A DNA stretch of 64,000 nt from contig JAUTDP010000004.1 of assembly GCA_033439795.1 (NCBI GenBank), forward strand, positions 1,922,001 through 1,986,000. The letters run 5' to 3'. The stretch comes from Sordaria brevicollis. Lineage: Eukaryota > Ascomycota > Sordariomycetes > Sordariales > Sordariaceae. The position numbers and the translations under genes are program-made. The notes under the pieces were generated by a model. It saw nothing but the letters and a program-made list of their open reading frames with translations, ran no database searches and was not told where the DNA came from. Within the stretch, counting starts at the first letter, position 1; each line of letters begins with the position of its first letter. Positions 32,653-44,549 of this stretch are shown here, piece by piece.

Positions 32653-34667
32653 TTAGTTCTTCTCCTTATCCTCCTTAAGTGAGACGATGCGGTTAAGGAT
32701 GATCTTGTCATCGGTGCTGTCCTTGTCAAGAGCCTGCAAACTATCGGGTTAGTAACAATCCTCGTATATATCTCAGAAAACGGGTAACTCACAAAGTAAG
32801 CAACACGCATAGCCTGGAAGCGGACACTCTCAGGACCGCCCTTGCCAAGCTCGCTCTCACCAGCCGCCTCAGGCCAAGGAGCACGGCGCTTGACCTCGTC
32901 AAAGCCAGACTCGATAAGGGCATCAGGGTAGACGACCTCGCTGTCGGGATTGATGTCGCTCAACCAGCCGCCCTCAGCAGCAGCGGGGTTCTCAGACTTG
33001 AACAGCGAGTTGTAAACGCGGACCTCGCACTTGCGCGAGCCGTCGGTGCCGACCCACTGGATGAAGGTCTTGGGCTTCTTGGTCTCGCGGTCGAAGGCGG
33101 CGCGGATCTCGGTGACCTTGCCGGTGGCCTCGTCCTTGGTGAAGCTGGTGGCCTTGATGGGGAAGGGGGCCTGGAGGAGGCCGACCGTCTTGCCGGGGGC
33201 GAGACGGAAGTAGTCCTTGGAGTCGACCTCGCGGAAGTCGGAGCGGTCAATGTAGACCGTCTTGGTGAACTTGATCTTGTGGTCGCCCATGGCGGCGTTC
33301 TTGGAGAAGGGCACCGTGATCTCGGAGCCGTCGAACTCGTCGGCGTCCTCGATCACGACGGGGACGGGGTCAAGCACGAGCATCAAGCGGGGCACAGTGC
33401 GCTCGAGGTAGCGGCGGATGGTCTGCTCGAAGCGGACGATCTGGATGATGCTGTTGGAGGTGGTGACGCCGAGCTCGTTGACGAACTCGAGGATGGCGCC
33501 GGGAGGAACACCTCTGCGGCGGACGGCGATCAAGGTGTAGAGACGAGGGTCGTCCCAGCCGCGGACGATCTTGCGGTCGACCAGCTCCTTGAGCTTGCGC
33601 TTGGAGAGGACGGTGCCAGTCATGCTGAGACGGCCATACTCGCGCTGCATGGGCTCGTAGACGCCGAGGGTCTTGTTGAGCCACTCGTACGAGACACGGC
33701 TGAGAACGAACTCGGTGGTGCAGAGGGAGTGGGTGATGCCCTCAAAGCTGTCGCAAAGACAGTGGGTGAAGTCGTAGGTAGGGTAGATCTTCCAGTCGCT
33801 TCCAGTCCTGTGGTGAGGCTTGTCGAGAACTCTGTAAGCGGCAAGATCCCACATCTGAGGGTTGCCGTCGGTGATATCCTGCTTCATGCGGAGGAAAGCT
33901 TCCCTGGGCTTGTATTTCCCGTCGCGCATGTCGCGGAACTTCTGAAGGTTCTCCTCAACGGACTGCTCGGCGTGCTTGCAGCGGAAACGGGGGCTGGCGC
34001 CCTTCTCACCACCGCGCTGGAGCTTGATCTCGTCATCGTTGCAGTGGCAGACGTAGGCCTTGTCGAGTCCGATCAGCTTTTCGGCGAGGTCGTACAGCTT
34101 CTGGAAGTTGTCGGAGGAGTAGGTGATCTTGTAGGGGGTGAAGCCGAGCCAGCGGACGGTGTCCTCGATGGCGGTGAAGTAGATTTCCTCCTCGGCCTCG
34201 GGGTTGGTGTCGTCGAATCGGAGGTAGCAGTTGCCGCCGTGGTATTTGGCAAAGCCGAAGTTGATGGCGATGGCCTTTGCGTGGCCAATGTGGAGGAAAC
34301 CGTTGGGCTCGGGAGGGAAACGGGTGAAGACGGGCTTGACGGGGCGCTCGTTGTAGACGTCGTTGAGGAAGCCCTGCTTGAACATGGCCTGGGTATCGAC
34401 GGGGGCCTCCTCGGCCTTGGGAGTCTGCTTGTTCTTGGGGGTGGCGCCGTCCTGGGCAGCGGCGGTAGCAGCAGCAACGTCCTTCTTGGCGTCCTTGTTC
34501 TTCTCCTTGATGGCCTTCTTTGCGCGCTTGGCCATGCGCTTCTTGAGCTCGCCCTTGGACACCATCTCGCCGGTTTCCTCGTCGAGAACGAGCTTGGGGG
34601 CGTTGGGGTCGACGGGGGCATCGGCCAGCTGCATCTTGGCAGCGGCATCTACTACGGCGTCGGTCAT
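32653..34667 (-). CDS. GLN4: Glutaminyl-tRNA synthetase, 651 aa, one intron
   Basis: Class I synthetase that charges tRNA-Gln with glutamine in the cytosol; the symbol is that of yeast. Exon 1 is 34667-32793, intron 32734-32792 (59 bases; GTGAGT donor, TACTAAC branch site, TTGCAG acceptor), exon 2 ends in TAA at 32653. The join gives VAYFALDKDST, typical for the family. The HIGH motif lies at 126-129 (FPPEPNGFLHIGHAKAI) and the KMSKS-like motif appears as LSKRK near residue 355; FDDTNPE is also present. The anticodon-binding beta-barrel region covers roughly 370-620. The N-terminal ~95 residues are a Lys/Ala-rich charged extension. The large YqeY-like appended domain of yeast GlnRS (about 200 residues) is missing. 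C/G-ending codon bias is strong. The gene is the last one before the RIP-mutated block, and its start lies only about 0.5 kb from it. Confidence 0.96.
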
Positions 34668-35150
34668 GGTGTGTTTGGGTATGCTGAGACTAAGTGGTGG
34701 TGGTTTGTGGTGTTTGTCGCAAAGTCTCTCAAGATGTCGAGATTATGCGATTGCGATGCGCAGAAAGACGGGAGTCTGGAGGGGTATATGGGTTGTGACG
34801 GTGACGGCGACAGAACCTGCTATCGCGACGGGATAGAGTCAGCCGGAGTGGTTGTCGGTCAGACAGAGGATGGCTGGACGGGCGGTGATGTGTAGTGGTG
34901 GACGGGAAGTGAGTCAAAGGGACGACGGCAACACTTACACTCCAAGAGATAGGTAAGTTGAAACCGCGATAACAAGTTGGGCGGCTGTCTACGGCAAGCT
35001 GGAAAATTGTATGATCGACGGGCGGGCAGCCACGACGGGCGCCAGTGAGGGAGGGGTACGGGCCAGAACGTCCCAGGTACTTACCCCTGGAGGGAAAGGG
35101 GGGGCGAATAACTGGAGGTCTGGCGGGTCGTTATCGATATAATAGTAGAT
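34668..35150. other. GlnRS promoter/leader and boundary to heterochromatin
   Basis: Ordinary-composition DNA that must hold the promoter and leader of the glutaminyl-tRNA synthetase gene. An ACTTAC at 34933-34938 is a possible minus-strand donor (GTAAGT) for a leader intron. From about 35130 on, composition shifts quickly to AT-rich DNA with RIP signature. Confidence 0.5.
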
Positions 35151-37114
35151 TTGTTGCTAAAGCTAGTACACAGTGGTATCCGCTTGTAAAAGTTGTTGAA
35201 TGCTGAATATCGTTGTGTTGAAGTTGTCGTTATTGCGAATTGTTCTATTATTAATAACCGTACATTGTATTATCGTACGTAAATTATAGTAGAACGGTAA
35301 TTTATTCGCTCAACGGCAAATTATTCGCTCAACGGCTGGTTTAAACCACAATTCCGAGACCTACCCAATTGTACCTTCGCGCTATATACTAATTAATAAT
35401 ATAATATATCGTTTCCTAGTAAAATATAAAGTAAAAGAAGTTTCTTTTCAATTAAATAGTCCTTTTTAATATATTAATATATTTATTTATTAAATTATCG
35501 TTTAATATATTTTATACCTTATTTTATATATTATTTAACGTTTATTATAATTAATATTATACGTTACGGTATATAATATTAATAAGTAATAGGGGAGAAA
35601 GCGTTATATTAAATTATTTAGGTTATATATTTAAATATTTATTTCTAATAAAGAATAATATTTAATAATTATACGCTAAAATTCTAATTTATAGAAATAA
35701 TAAGGAATAGAGGTATTTATACTATAATATAAATATTTGAAGTATAAATAATAGAAAAGGGAAACGATATAAGTAGTTTATTACTAAAATTAAACCTTTA
35801 AATAATAATAATATAATTTTTTAAATAAAAAAAGATAATGAATAAACGGTATTTATAAATTAGGAAAACCTAATTATAAAAGTATTAAGGTTTCAAATAT
35901 TATTGGCCGAATATAATAAAAAAAAAATAAAAAATAAAAACTATTAGAATTATAATAATCTTTCTACTTCCTATCCCGTCGTTCTATTATAATCTTTAAT
36001 ATTTTAAAAATAAAAGCGTTATACTATTTAGGCCCGTAAATAAATTAAATAAGCGAAGAGATAAAAATATTTATTAGTTGGCCGATATAAAAATAAGTAA
36101 ATTCGGCCAATTATTTATAATAAAAATTCATTTCTCTTATTTTTATTAAGATAAATAAAATTCGTCGAGAATATACGTTTTAAATTCCCAATTTAGGGGA
36201 AGGATATTATAAGGGCTATTCTTTATAATCTAATCGTTAATATATTCGATATTATAGAACGGATTTATCCTTGGGTTAATAAAGTACTTATTTAAATAAT
36301 ATTTAGAATATAAAATATTCTTATTATAATTATACGCTTTAATATACTAATACTCTATAAACTTTATGCGGATTATATTAGGATTTTAAATTTTTTTTTC
36401 GAATTTAATAATTAAATACCTCTAATCGGTAAATTAATGGATAATTTCGTACTCTCCTTTATATTTATAAAATCTAAAAGGTTCGGGGATTTTTTTGAAT
36501 TTATCGGGTATTTAAATAATTTTAGGCCCCGTAAATGGAATAGAAATATTATAAATATTATTATTATTATTATTTAATATTATTACGTTATTTTCGGGGG
36601 TAGTATCGTTATTTAAGACGATAATAAGATCCGACGAAATTATAGGGCCAATTTAAATACCGGGCAGCGTAATAATATATTCGGGTATAAAATTAAAAGA
36701 ATTTTAAATAATATTAATATTATTATTATCGATATAATTATTTAATAAATTAATATTAAAGTCGGTAAACTTTCTAATTAAGTTAGGAATTATAACCGGG
36801 ATTTTAAATATATAAAACGTCAATATTTAAGGAAAATGGACGTCGGGTTGAATTATTATTTATTAAATATATTTATTTTTTCCGATTTAATACCTTTTTT
36901 AATTACCGTATTTATTATTACCGTACTCCGTATTATTTTTACCTCTATTAATACTATTTTTATTTTTAATTCTTTTTAATTTATTTCCTATAATTATTTT
37001 ATTATCCGATATAGTAGCTTCGTCTACTTTAGAGAAAATTTTCTCCTTTCTTTCTTTTTTTATAAGGATAATAACGATCGAGGGATTTAAAGCTATAGGG
37101 GCCGATTTAGAACC
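35151..37114. repeat. RIP-mutated relic DNA
   Basis: AT-rich, poor in CA/TG, dense in TAA/TAG in all frames. The first 250 bases (35151-35400) are transitional and still contain some TG/CA. No family-specific sequence could be recognised, although the RIP pattern implies it was once repeated DNA. Confidence 0.75.
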
Positions 37115-37364
37115 TAAGGGGCATAGTATAGTTGGTATAGATGTTAGGTCTTAACGAATCGATAAGGTTCTATAAAGAGGAAAAGGGAGGAAGGGAGGCG
37201 CCCTCTAAGCGGCACTAGCCAATTATCCTTTTAAAGATTAGGTACGGGCTACTCCACTTACCGTAGCGGCAAGGACCGCGACTAACGGCCCGATTAGCGG
37301 ACCGTCTAGCGGTACGACTAATAGTATTAATTAAACTCAGCCACAAGCATTAGCCCCATAATAT
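37115..37364 (-). repeat. LTR of element A (3' LTR, more heavily mutated copy)
   Basis: Same length as 44300-44549 with no visible indel; differences are C/T or G/A. This copy has lost more C/G, for example ACTAACGGCCCGATTAGCGG here against ATTGGCGGCCCGACTGGCGG there. It is GC-richer than its surroundings because CpG sites were spared. Confidence 0.9.
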
Positions 37365-37367
37365 TAG

Positions 37368-37384
37368 CCCCCCTCTTCTCCCCT
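37368..37384 (-). other. Polypurine tract of element A
   Basis: On the plus strand a 17-base all-pyrimidine run sits three bases inside the left LTR; read on the minus strand it is a G/A run. In LTR retrotransposons such a tract primes second-strand synthesis next to the 3' LTR. It fixes the minus orientation together with the pol remnant. Confidence 0.6.
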
Positions 37385-38530
37385 AATTGAAAATACTATA
37401 TATAAGTAAATATATAATTATATAAACCCCAAATATTAAATAATAGGCTACTATTATACGCACTTCTAATATATACCCTACGCTTCTTTCTTTCTCTTTC
37501 TCTCTCTCCTTTTTCTTCCTTTAATTTATCGAATAATTAAGACCGTAAATATTAATATAGACGCGCACCCTTATTAACGCGTATTAATTTATTTTTATTA
37601 TTTTTATTATTATTATTATTCCCGTTAATTCTTTTATAAGCGTATTAATTAATTATTAATTAATTATTATTAAAATAAATATTCCTATTACCGTTATTTA
37701 ATTCGAATTCTTTTATAAATTCCTAATTTTATAAAAAGCTATTATTAATTCCCTTACCCTATTACCGACCTTTACTCCTACTTTTCGCCGTAATAAAGGT
37801 ATTATTAAAATCGTTACCCCTAAACCTATTACTTTGCCGAAATTCCGTTAAATTCGGCCTAATACCGCCGCCGTTAACGTAATTGGCAAATCCGTTCTTA
37901 ACGATATTCGCAAATACGTTTTATCCGGGGCCGAACCCTAAAACTTTTAATATAAAAGTTGTTTAATTAATAGGTATAATTATATTATACTTAATAAGGG
38001 CTCTTCCGCTTCCGTATATTTATTATATTAATATGTTTATAAAGGCTATAAACCTATTTTTATTTAGGTTTAATCCGCTTTTAAAGCCTAATATACTAAA
38101 GGGTATATATTTAAAAATTCCCGTAACGGTTATTTTATTATATTTAAAATTTTATCGGGATTTTAAATCCTAAAGAAATAAAGTTTTATTCTTATATAAA
38201 TTTCCTTTTTTCTTTTATTTAATAATTTTTTTAATTATTAATACGATTTAACGGTTTTATTAATTAAATTACCGCTAAAGCGCCTCTTATGGAGCCTTTT
38301 TCTTTTATTAAAATTGCCGACGGTTTAATTAATATTATAAAGATTTAAACTTTTAAAGAACGAATCCGTAAGTTCGAAAATCTTAAAGAGTAATTATTTA
38401 ATTTAATAATTAATATAGAGAAAATAAAATAAATAAATAGCCAACGCGCGGATTTTAATTATTTAATTCAAGATTATAATATCCGCGCCGTTAATACCGA
38501 AACCGCTACCGCTGATATTACCGCCGTTAA

Positions 38531-38563
<33 letters not shown>

Positions 38564-39899
38564 GGAAGCCGTTACCGTATAGCCCCTATTAATAAAGAAA
38601 AAAAGAAAAGGAAAGGAGGTTGAAGGAAATAATAAGAAGTAACGTAATAAATTTAAATAATAAAAAATATAACGTTTCCCTTTAAATATCCGCCCTAAAT
38701 ATAATATTTACTTTTTATTCTCTTTTTTTTTTATTACTATTAAACCTTCGCGCCCGGAGAATTACCGTCCTACGCTTCCTATTTTTCGCTATTACGCCTA
38801 TAAATTTTTAAACGTTTATAATTTTATTAATATTTATACGTTTAATTATAAATAGGAAAAGACCGTTATCGAAAAATTTATATCGGAGGTAATAAAGAAT
38901 AATTTAATAAAAGGTATTTCAATTAAATTAATTATTAATTTCGCTAAGGTTCCGCTTTAATTAATTTATTATTTATTTTAATTTATATTTAAAAATCCCC
39001 TATTCCGTTCGTAATATATTTCGCCCCGTTTATAACTTTCTATAGGAATTTTTTAATATATTGGTCGATTAAACCGTTATTATTTGTAATTAAGCCGTAT
39101 TAAGCCTCGAATTTATTTAAAGTAATAATATTTTTAAAATTCTTTAACGGTTTCTATATCGGGTCTTAATATCCCTTTTATTTAATTAAAACTTTTTTTA
39201 CTAGGCTTCCTCTCTTTTTAACGGTATTAATATAAAGAATCTCTTTTATTTAATATTCTAATTCTCTTTTAATTTTAATAGCCGAAAATTATTCGTTAAT
39301 AAATTTTTATTTAGAAAGAAGGTTATTAATAACTTTACGTAGGAGATCGATATAGAAAACGTTATAAATAATACGGGGAAGCCCGGATAATTCGACTATA
39401 TAAGGAGATAATACCTTCGAAACGGTATACTTTGCGTAAAATTAATCGAATTTCTTCTTTAAACGGTTAATAATATAATTTTTAAAATTAAATTAAATTT
39501 TATCCCTAATTACGAAGCGTTCTATAAATTACCGATTATAATTAGTAAATTTTTTTTACTCTTAAATAATAGCTATTATAATAATTTAATATAAATCCGT
39601 AATTTATTATAATTTTTTAACGAATTCTTAAGCCTGCTTTTTAAAGGATAGGGGTAAAGGTTAATAATCGGAAGGGTCTTCGATTATAGAGATTAGGAAT
39701 TCGGGGTCGAATTTATAAATAATAAAGAATAGAAATATATTTATCGAAGTATTAATCCGGCTATTAATAATTAATTACGCTATAAAATACTATTTACTCT
39801 AATTATTTTAAATGTAATTAATAATTATACGTAGGTAGGCGTAAATTTCTTAATTTATACGCTCCGGGCTTCTATTAATTTATAAATAATAAATAATAT

Positions 39900-42130
39900 T
39901 AAATATACGCTTAATATTTAAGAATTCGTATAATTTAGCTTAAAAGCGGTTAATTTAATTAAAATTATAATTATTAATAATAAACCTTAAGAAATTATAA
40001 TAACGAATAAAATATTAAAAGAAACGTTCAATATAGAATTTAATTTCTATAGAGGGTATAGGTTTAAAGAATACGGTTTTATTAAATTTATCTTTTATAA
40101 CCTAAAGATAAATATTGCTATTAAATTTTAGAAAATTGGTAATAAAATTTATCTATATATTTTTATTAAATTATTTTAAAATTAATAATAAATATAAGAA
40201 GCTTTTCTTTTATTCCTTTTAAACCTTCGTAGAACCGTAGGTATAATAATTACGGAGGAATTGCCGGACGTAAAAGCTAAGGAGAAATTAATAAAAATAT
40301 TGAAAAAGTATTATAATAATACCTTTTTTATTAAAATATCCTAATATATATAAATTATAAATAATTTAAATTAAAATAGTACGAAGGACGTTAAAACGTT
40401 AATCGGTATTAAATAATATAATTAATTCGGATTCGGTATATATAGGGGCTTTTAATATTTAAAGACGGTTTTAATAATAAAAACGGCCGAAAAAATCGAT
40501 AAAGTAATTTACAATTTAGATTTTAAATTTTAAAAACGGGTCGAGGTAGCGGTCGTTATAAAGGATAATTTCCCTTATTTACTAATATAAAGAATCGTAA
40601 AATTCCATCTATAATTAAAATTATTATAAATCCGGATTTTTAAATACGTTTATACCCTCCCTCCCCGAACGGACTATTTAAGCCGCCGAAATATAAAACG
40701 GAATATAATTTTTAAAAACGGAATTCGGTATTATTTAAATATCCCGCGCTTTATAATCCTAATTTATAAATATATTTTAATTTCGTCGAAAAAGGGTATT
40801 AAAGACTATTCTATCTTTACTAGGCCTATATTCAATTTAAAAATTAAATTAGGAGAAATATTCCACCTACTACGCCTACCGTTCTAAAAATTTTTTTAAT
40901 TTTATAAAATATTCGAAATTTTAATAATCCATTAAAATAATAAATAATTTATAGCTCCGTAATTCCGCTGATTATTATTTCAAATAATTAATAATAATAA
41001 ATATTTTTTTATTATAAATAGGGTAATTCTATTTAGTAAAATTAAATTTCTAGGAATAAAAGCCTATAATTTTATAAATTATATCTTTATTATTTTCGTT
41101 TATTTTTTAGGAAATAATTCCGTTTAAGGTAAATTTATTATAATCTGTCTTTAAAAATATTTTCTTATCTGGATTAAATTCTATTAAAATTGGAACTTTC
41201 GTAAATAAGGTTTTTAAAAGCTAAAAAACGCTTTTATACTCTTTAATTTATTTAAAAATAACCCTTTTACCGGTTAATTTTAATAAGAGGGTAATTATTT
41301 TTAAAAATTAAAGGATAAATATACGGTAATAATTAATAAATTTTAAGAAATTCCGTACGCCTTTTTAAAAGGTAAGGGGAAATTAATTTAAAATCGCCTT
41401 AATTTTTTCGGGGTTAATTTATACGCCGACGTTAATATAAATAATAAAATTTAAATATTTAATTTTCTTTATATTAAATTTGTATTTATTTAAATCTAAA
41501 TAGAAGCCGGCCTCTAATAATTTAATAAAGATTAAACGTACTTTTTACTCGTAATTTTTTAAAGAGCTAAAGGAATAAATAAATTTATTATTTATATAAG
41601 TAGTATAAAATATATTTAAATAATCGCGGAAAATATAATTAATATACTGTTAAAATATAACCGGCGTACTATTTAGCCTAAATAATATAATTAATTATTC
41701 GAATAACCTATACCGTATTTAAAATACTATTTTCACTTCTTTTCCTTCTATTATATAAATCTTATAAAAAATTTATATAATATTTACTTTAATATATTAT
41801 TTCATTCTTTTTAAAGTGCGGAATATATTTTTAATTAACGGTAATAAATAGCAATCTATTTTTATAATAGTATTAAATATATAATAATTATAATAGAAGC
41901 GGAATCCGCTTCCGGGTTTATATATAAATAAAATTAGGGCTTCCGCTTTTAAATTATTAATTCGGATAAACCCCTTATTTAATAAATCCTTTAATATTTT
42001 TTTAAAAATTAAAAACTCCTCTTTCATTATATTATAAAATAGTCCGAATAGGATAAGGAATTCCTTATTATCTTTATCCTTTTTAATTACAATTTTATAA
42101 TTTATACTAAAATAATAAGGGTTCAATTTA
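39900..42130 (-). pseudogene. Dead pol of element A: reverse transcriptase, RNase H, integrase remnants
   Basis: Reading the minus strand and allowing for RIP-type stops, the order is clear. First comes the reverse transcriptase entry block (GFIRINN then KPGSGFRFYYNYYIFN, 42126-41797). Then a damaged YxDD box (TTYINNKFIYSF, near 41.6 kb). Then the post-RT block with FINYYRIFI and an RNase H with PILIEFNPDKKIFLKTDY and the SAELRSYKLFIILMDY stretch (to about 40.8 kb). An integrase zinc-finger/core-like part follows (FLRNYYTYGSTKV, then INFITNF, near 40.3-40.1 kb). The YxDD aspartates now read as asparagines. At least one frame change occurs near 41.36 kb. Boundaries are approximate. Confidence 0.75.
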
Positions 42131-44299
42131 TTGGCGTTTTCTTTTATTTAAAATAATATTAAATTATAATATTTATTAGGGATCTTCGTCTTTAATTTTA
42201 TTTCGGTATATACCTTTTTTAATTTTAGCGCCTTTTTAACGTCTTTTAAATTAATTACGAAAATAATTTCTTTAATTATTTAATTACCGAATTCCTTTTT
42301 TAATTTACGAACGTAATTTATAAAAATAATAATTAAAATATATATAATAAATTTTAAATCGGCGATAAACGGTATATTAAATACTTATTCTTTATTAATA
42401 TAAAGAATTTAATAATTAATAACGCTTATAAATAGGCGTTTTTCGTAAAGGACGGAATATATTCGTATAATTTTAAATTAAGGTTTATTTAATATAATAG
42501 GGAATTCGAACAATAAAATAATATAAGCGTAAATAAAATGAATATAATTATTTACTTCGGTTAAAAATTAAATTATATTTTAAATAGAAATTCCCTTTAT
42601 AATAATAAACGTTCCTTTTATAATATAAAATAGAATAGAGATAATTAGGATTTAAAACTCTTTAATAATTTTTTTATTAATCGTAATATAATATTAATAA
42701 CCTTTATCGACGAAAATATAAAATAAATTACAATTATTAATAATAAAGAAAATTAAAGTAAATTCTACCTCTATTTCTAATTTAAAATCCTCTATTTTAC
42801 TTAATACTTTTATTTCCGGCTCCGGGGCCCGATTTTATACCGGAATTAGGCTTTTACTTATTATTTAAGGGCGGAATTATAAACTTTATTATTATTATTA
42901 TCCTTTAAGAATAAAAGGACTTCGGTAACGGTAATTTAAATATATATTCCGCTAAAAGAAGGGGGAACGATTAACCGGTATAAATAAACTAAAATACAAT
43001 ATCCGGAAGCATTATAACGTATATATAAATTATTATTTCAACAATATTAACGCTCCTTATCCGATATTTATTTAATACGCTTAATAAAGGCGGAAATAGA
43101 AATATTTATACTAAAACCGCTTCGACCTTATCTATTTCGATTACGGGTTATATATATAATACCTATAATAATATTTCTATTTATATCGATTAAATATTAG
43201 ATAAAAGTTATAAAAATAAAACGGAGCGTAATATATAAAATATAAAGAATAATAAAATAGCTAATAAAAGTAGCGCTGGGGATATAAAGTCTATTATTTC
43301 TAATTTTACCTTTCTAATTATATTAATATCGACGGTAATCCTCTTTAAATTCTATTATTTATTTATATTTAAACGTATAATATTAAAATTATTTAAAATA
43401 TTTATAATAATCGTCGGAAAAGGTAACCGTAAATATTTTATTATATTATTTTTTATTAAAAGCGTAACGGAAATAGCCTAATTTAACGGAACTCTCCTAT
43501 AAATAACCGTTTATTTTAAATATTTTATTATTAAAATCGGTTAAAAAAGTAGTAAATAATTCACTATCCTTCTAATATATATAAGCGAATTTATTAAGGG
43601 CTACCTCTTAATTTTAATAAAAACCGAAGATCGTACGAATTTATTCGAAGAATTCGATTAAATCTTCTTTACCGCGTATAATTATAACGGTCTAAAATCC
43701 CTTTAATTATTAACCGTACTCGATAGGAAATATATTAATAATTTCGTATTAAATAATATTCGGGTTATTATAAAATCTTTATTTAATATTACTATTATAT
43801 ACTATAACGAATTTATTAAAAAAGAAACCGAAGGTATAGGGTTAGCCATCTTATTTAAAGAATTTTAACTATTTTTTATAATAGGGAATTAAATTCGTAT
43901 TATTATCGGAATTATTATTAATTAGGATTTTAGAAGGAGATATTTTTTTACGAACGGAATATTTAATAATTTTAAAATTTAAATAAAAAGTAAAGGTATT
44001 AAAAATAAGGGTAATATTAAATAAAAGGGATTTAATATAATCCTTAAGGGTCGCGCTATTCTTAAAGGCTTTAATTAAACTTTTAATTAAGCTTTTATTA
44101 TTACCGCTATTATTTAATATACCGTTTTAGGAATCGTAAAACTCCTTTATATCGTTAATATTTATATCGTTAAATCCGATTATAATATCGAAAATACTAT
44201 AATACCGCGTTTAAAATTATTAATCTTCCGCTTATAAAATTATTATCCGCTTATTGAATTTATTTCTTCTATCTACTTTTTAAATAGTAAAACCTAATA

Positions 44300-44549
44300 T
44301 AAGGGGTACAATATAATTAATATAAATGCTAGGTCTTAACGAATCGATAAGGTTCTACGAAGAGGAAAAGGGAGGAAGGGAGGCGCCCTCTAAGCGGCAT
44401 TGGCCAATTATCCTTTTGAGGACTGGGTACGGGCTACTCCGCTTACCGTAGCGGTAAGGACCGCGATTGGCGGCCCGACTGGCGGACCGTCTGGCGGTAC
44501 GACTGGCAGTGCTAGTTAAACTCAGCCACGGGCATTAGCCCCATGATAT
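44300..44549 (-). repeat. LTR of element A (5' LTR, less mutated copy)
   Basis: Direct repeat of 37115-37364. It keeps a GC-rich core containing four imperfect 12-base units in tandem (about 44474-44521, each with TGGC at its centre, in the pattern nnTGGCGGnnCG). The end next to the pol sequence would hold the primer binding site, but RIP makes it unreadable. Confidence 0.9.

Larger units (their letters stand above)
37115..44549 (-). mobile_element. RIP-inactivated Ty3/gypsy LTR retrotransposon A, 7.4 kb
   Basis: Bounded by two 250-base direct repeats (37115-37364 and 44300-44549) that differ almost only by transitions. Orientation is minus. A polypyrimidine run at 37368-37384 on the plus strand is a purine tract on the minus strand, directly next to the left LTR, as expected for the polypurine tract before a 3' LTR. 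The pol remnant also reads on the minus strand, with reverse transcriptase and RNase H at about 42.1-40.8 kb and integrase following. The expected gag interval (about 44.3-42.3 kb) could not be recognised. No matching 5-base target duplication is visible at the two ends. All frames are destroyed, mostly by CAA/CAG-to-stop and Trp-to-stop changes. Confidence 0.85.

Noticed and set aside
33279..34895. 538-codon open frame on the plus strand opposite the GlnRS gene
   Set aside because: Same cause: antisense shadow of a highly biased gene. Composition is Gly/Val/Leu/Asp-rich with no family likeness, and it runs past the GlnRS start into its leader.
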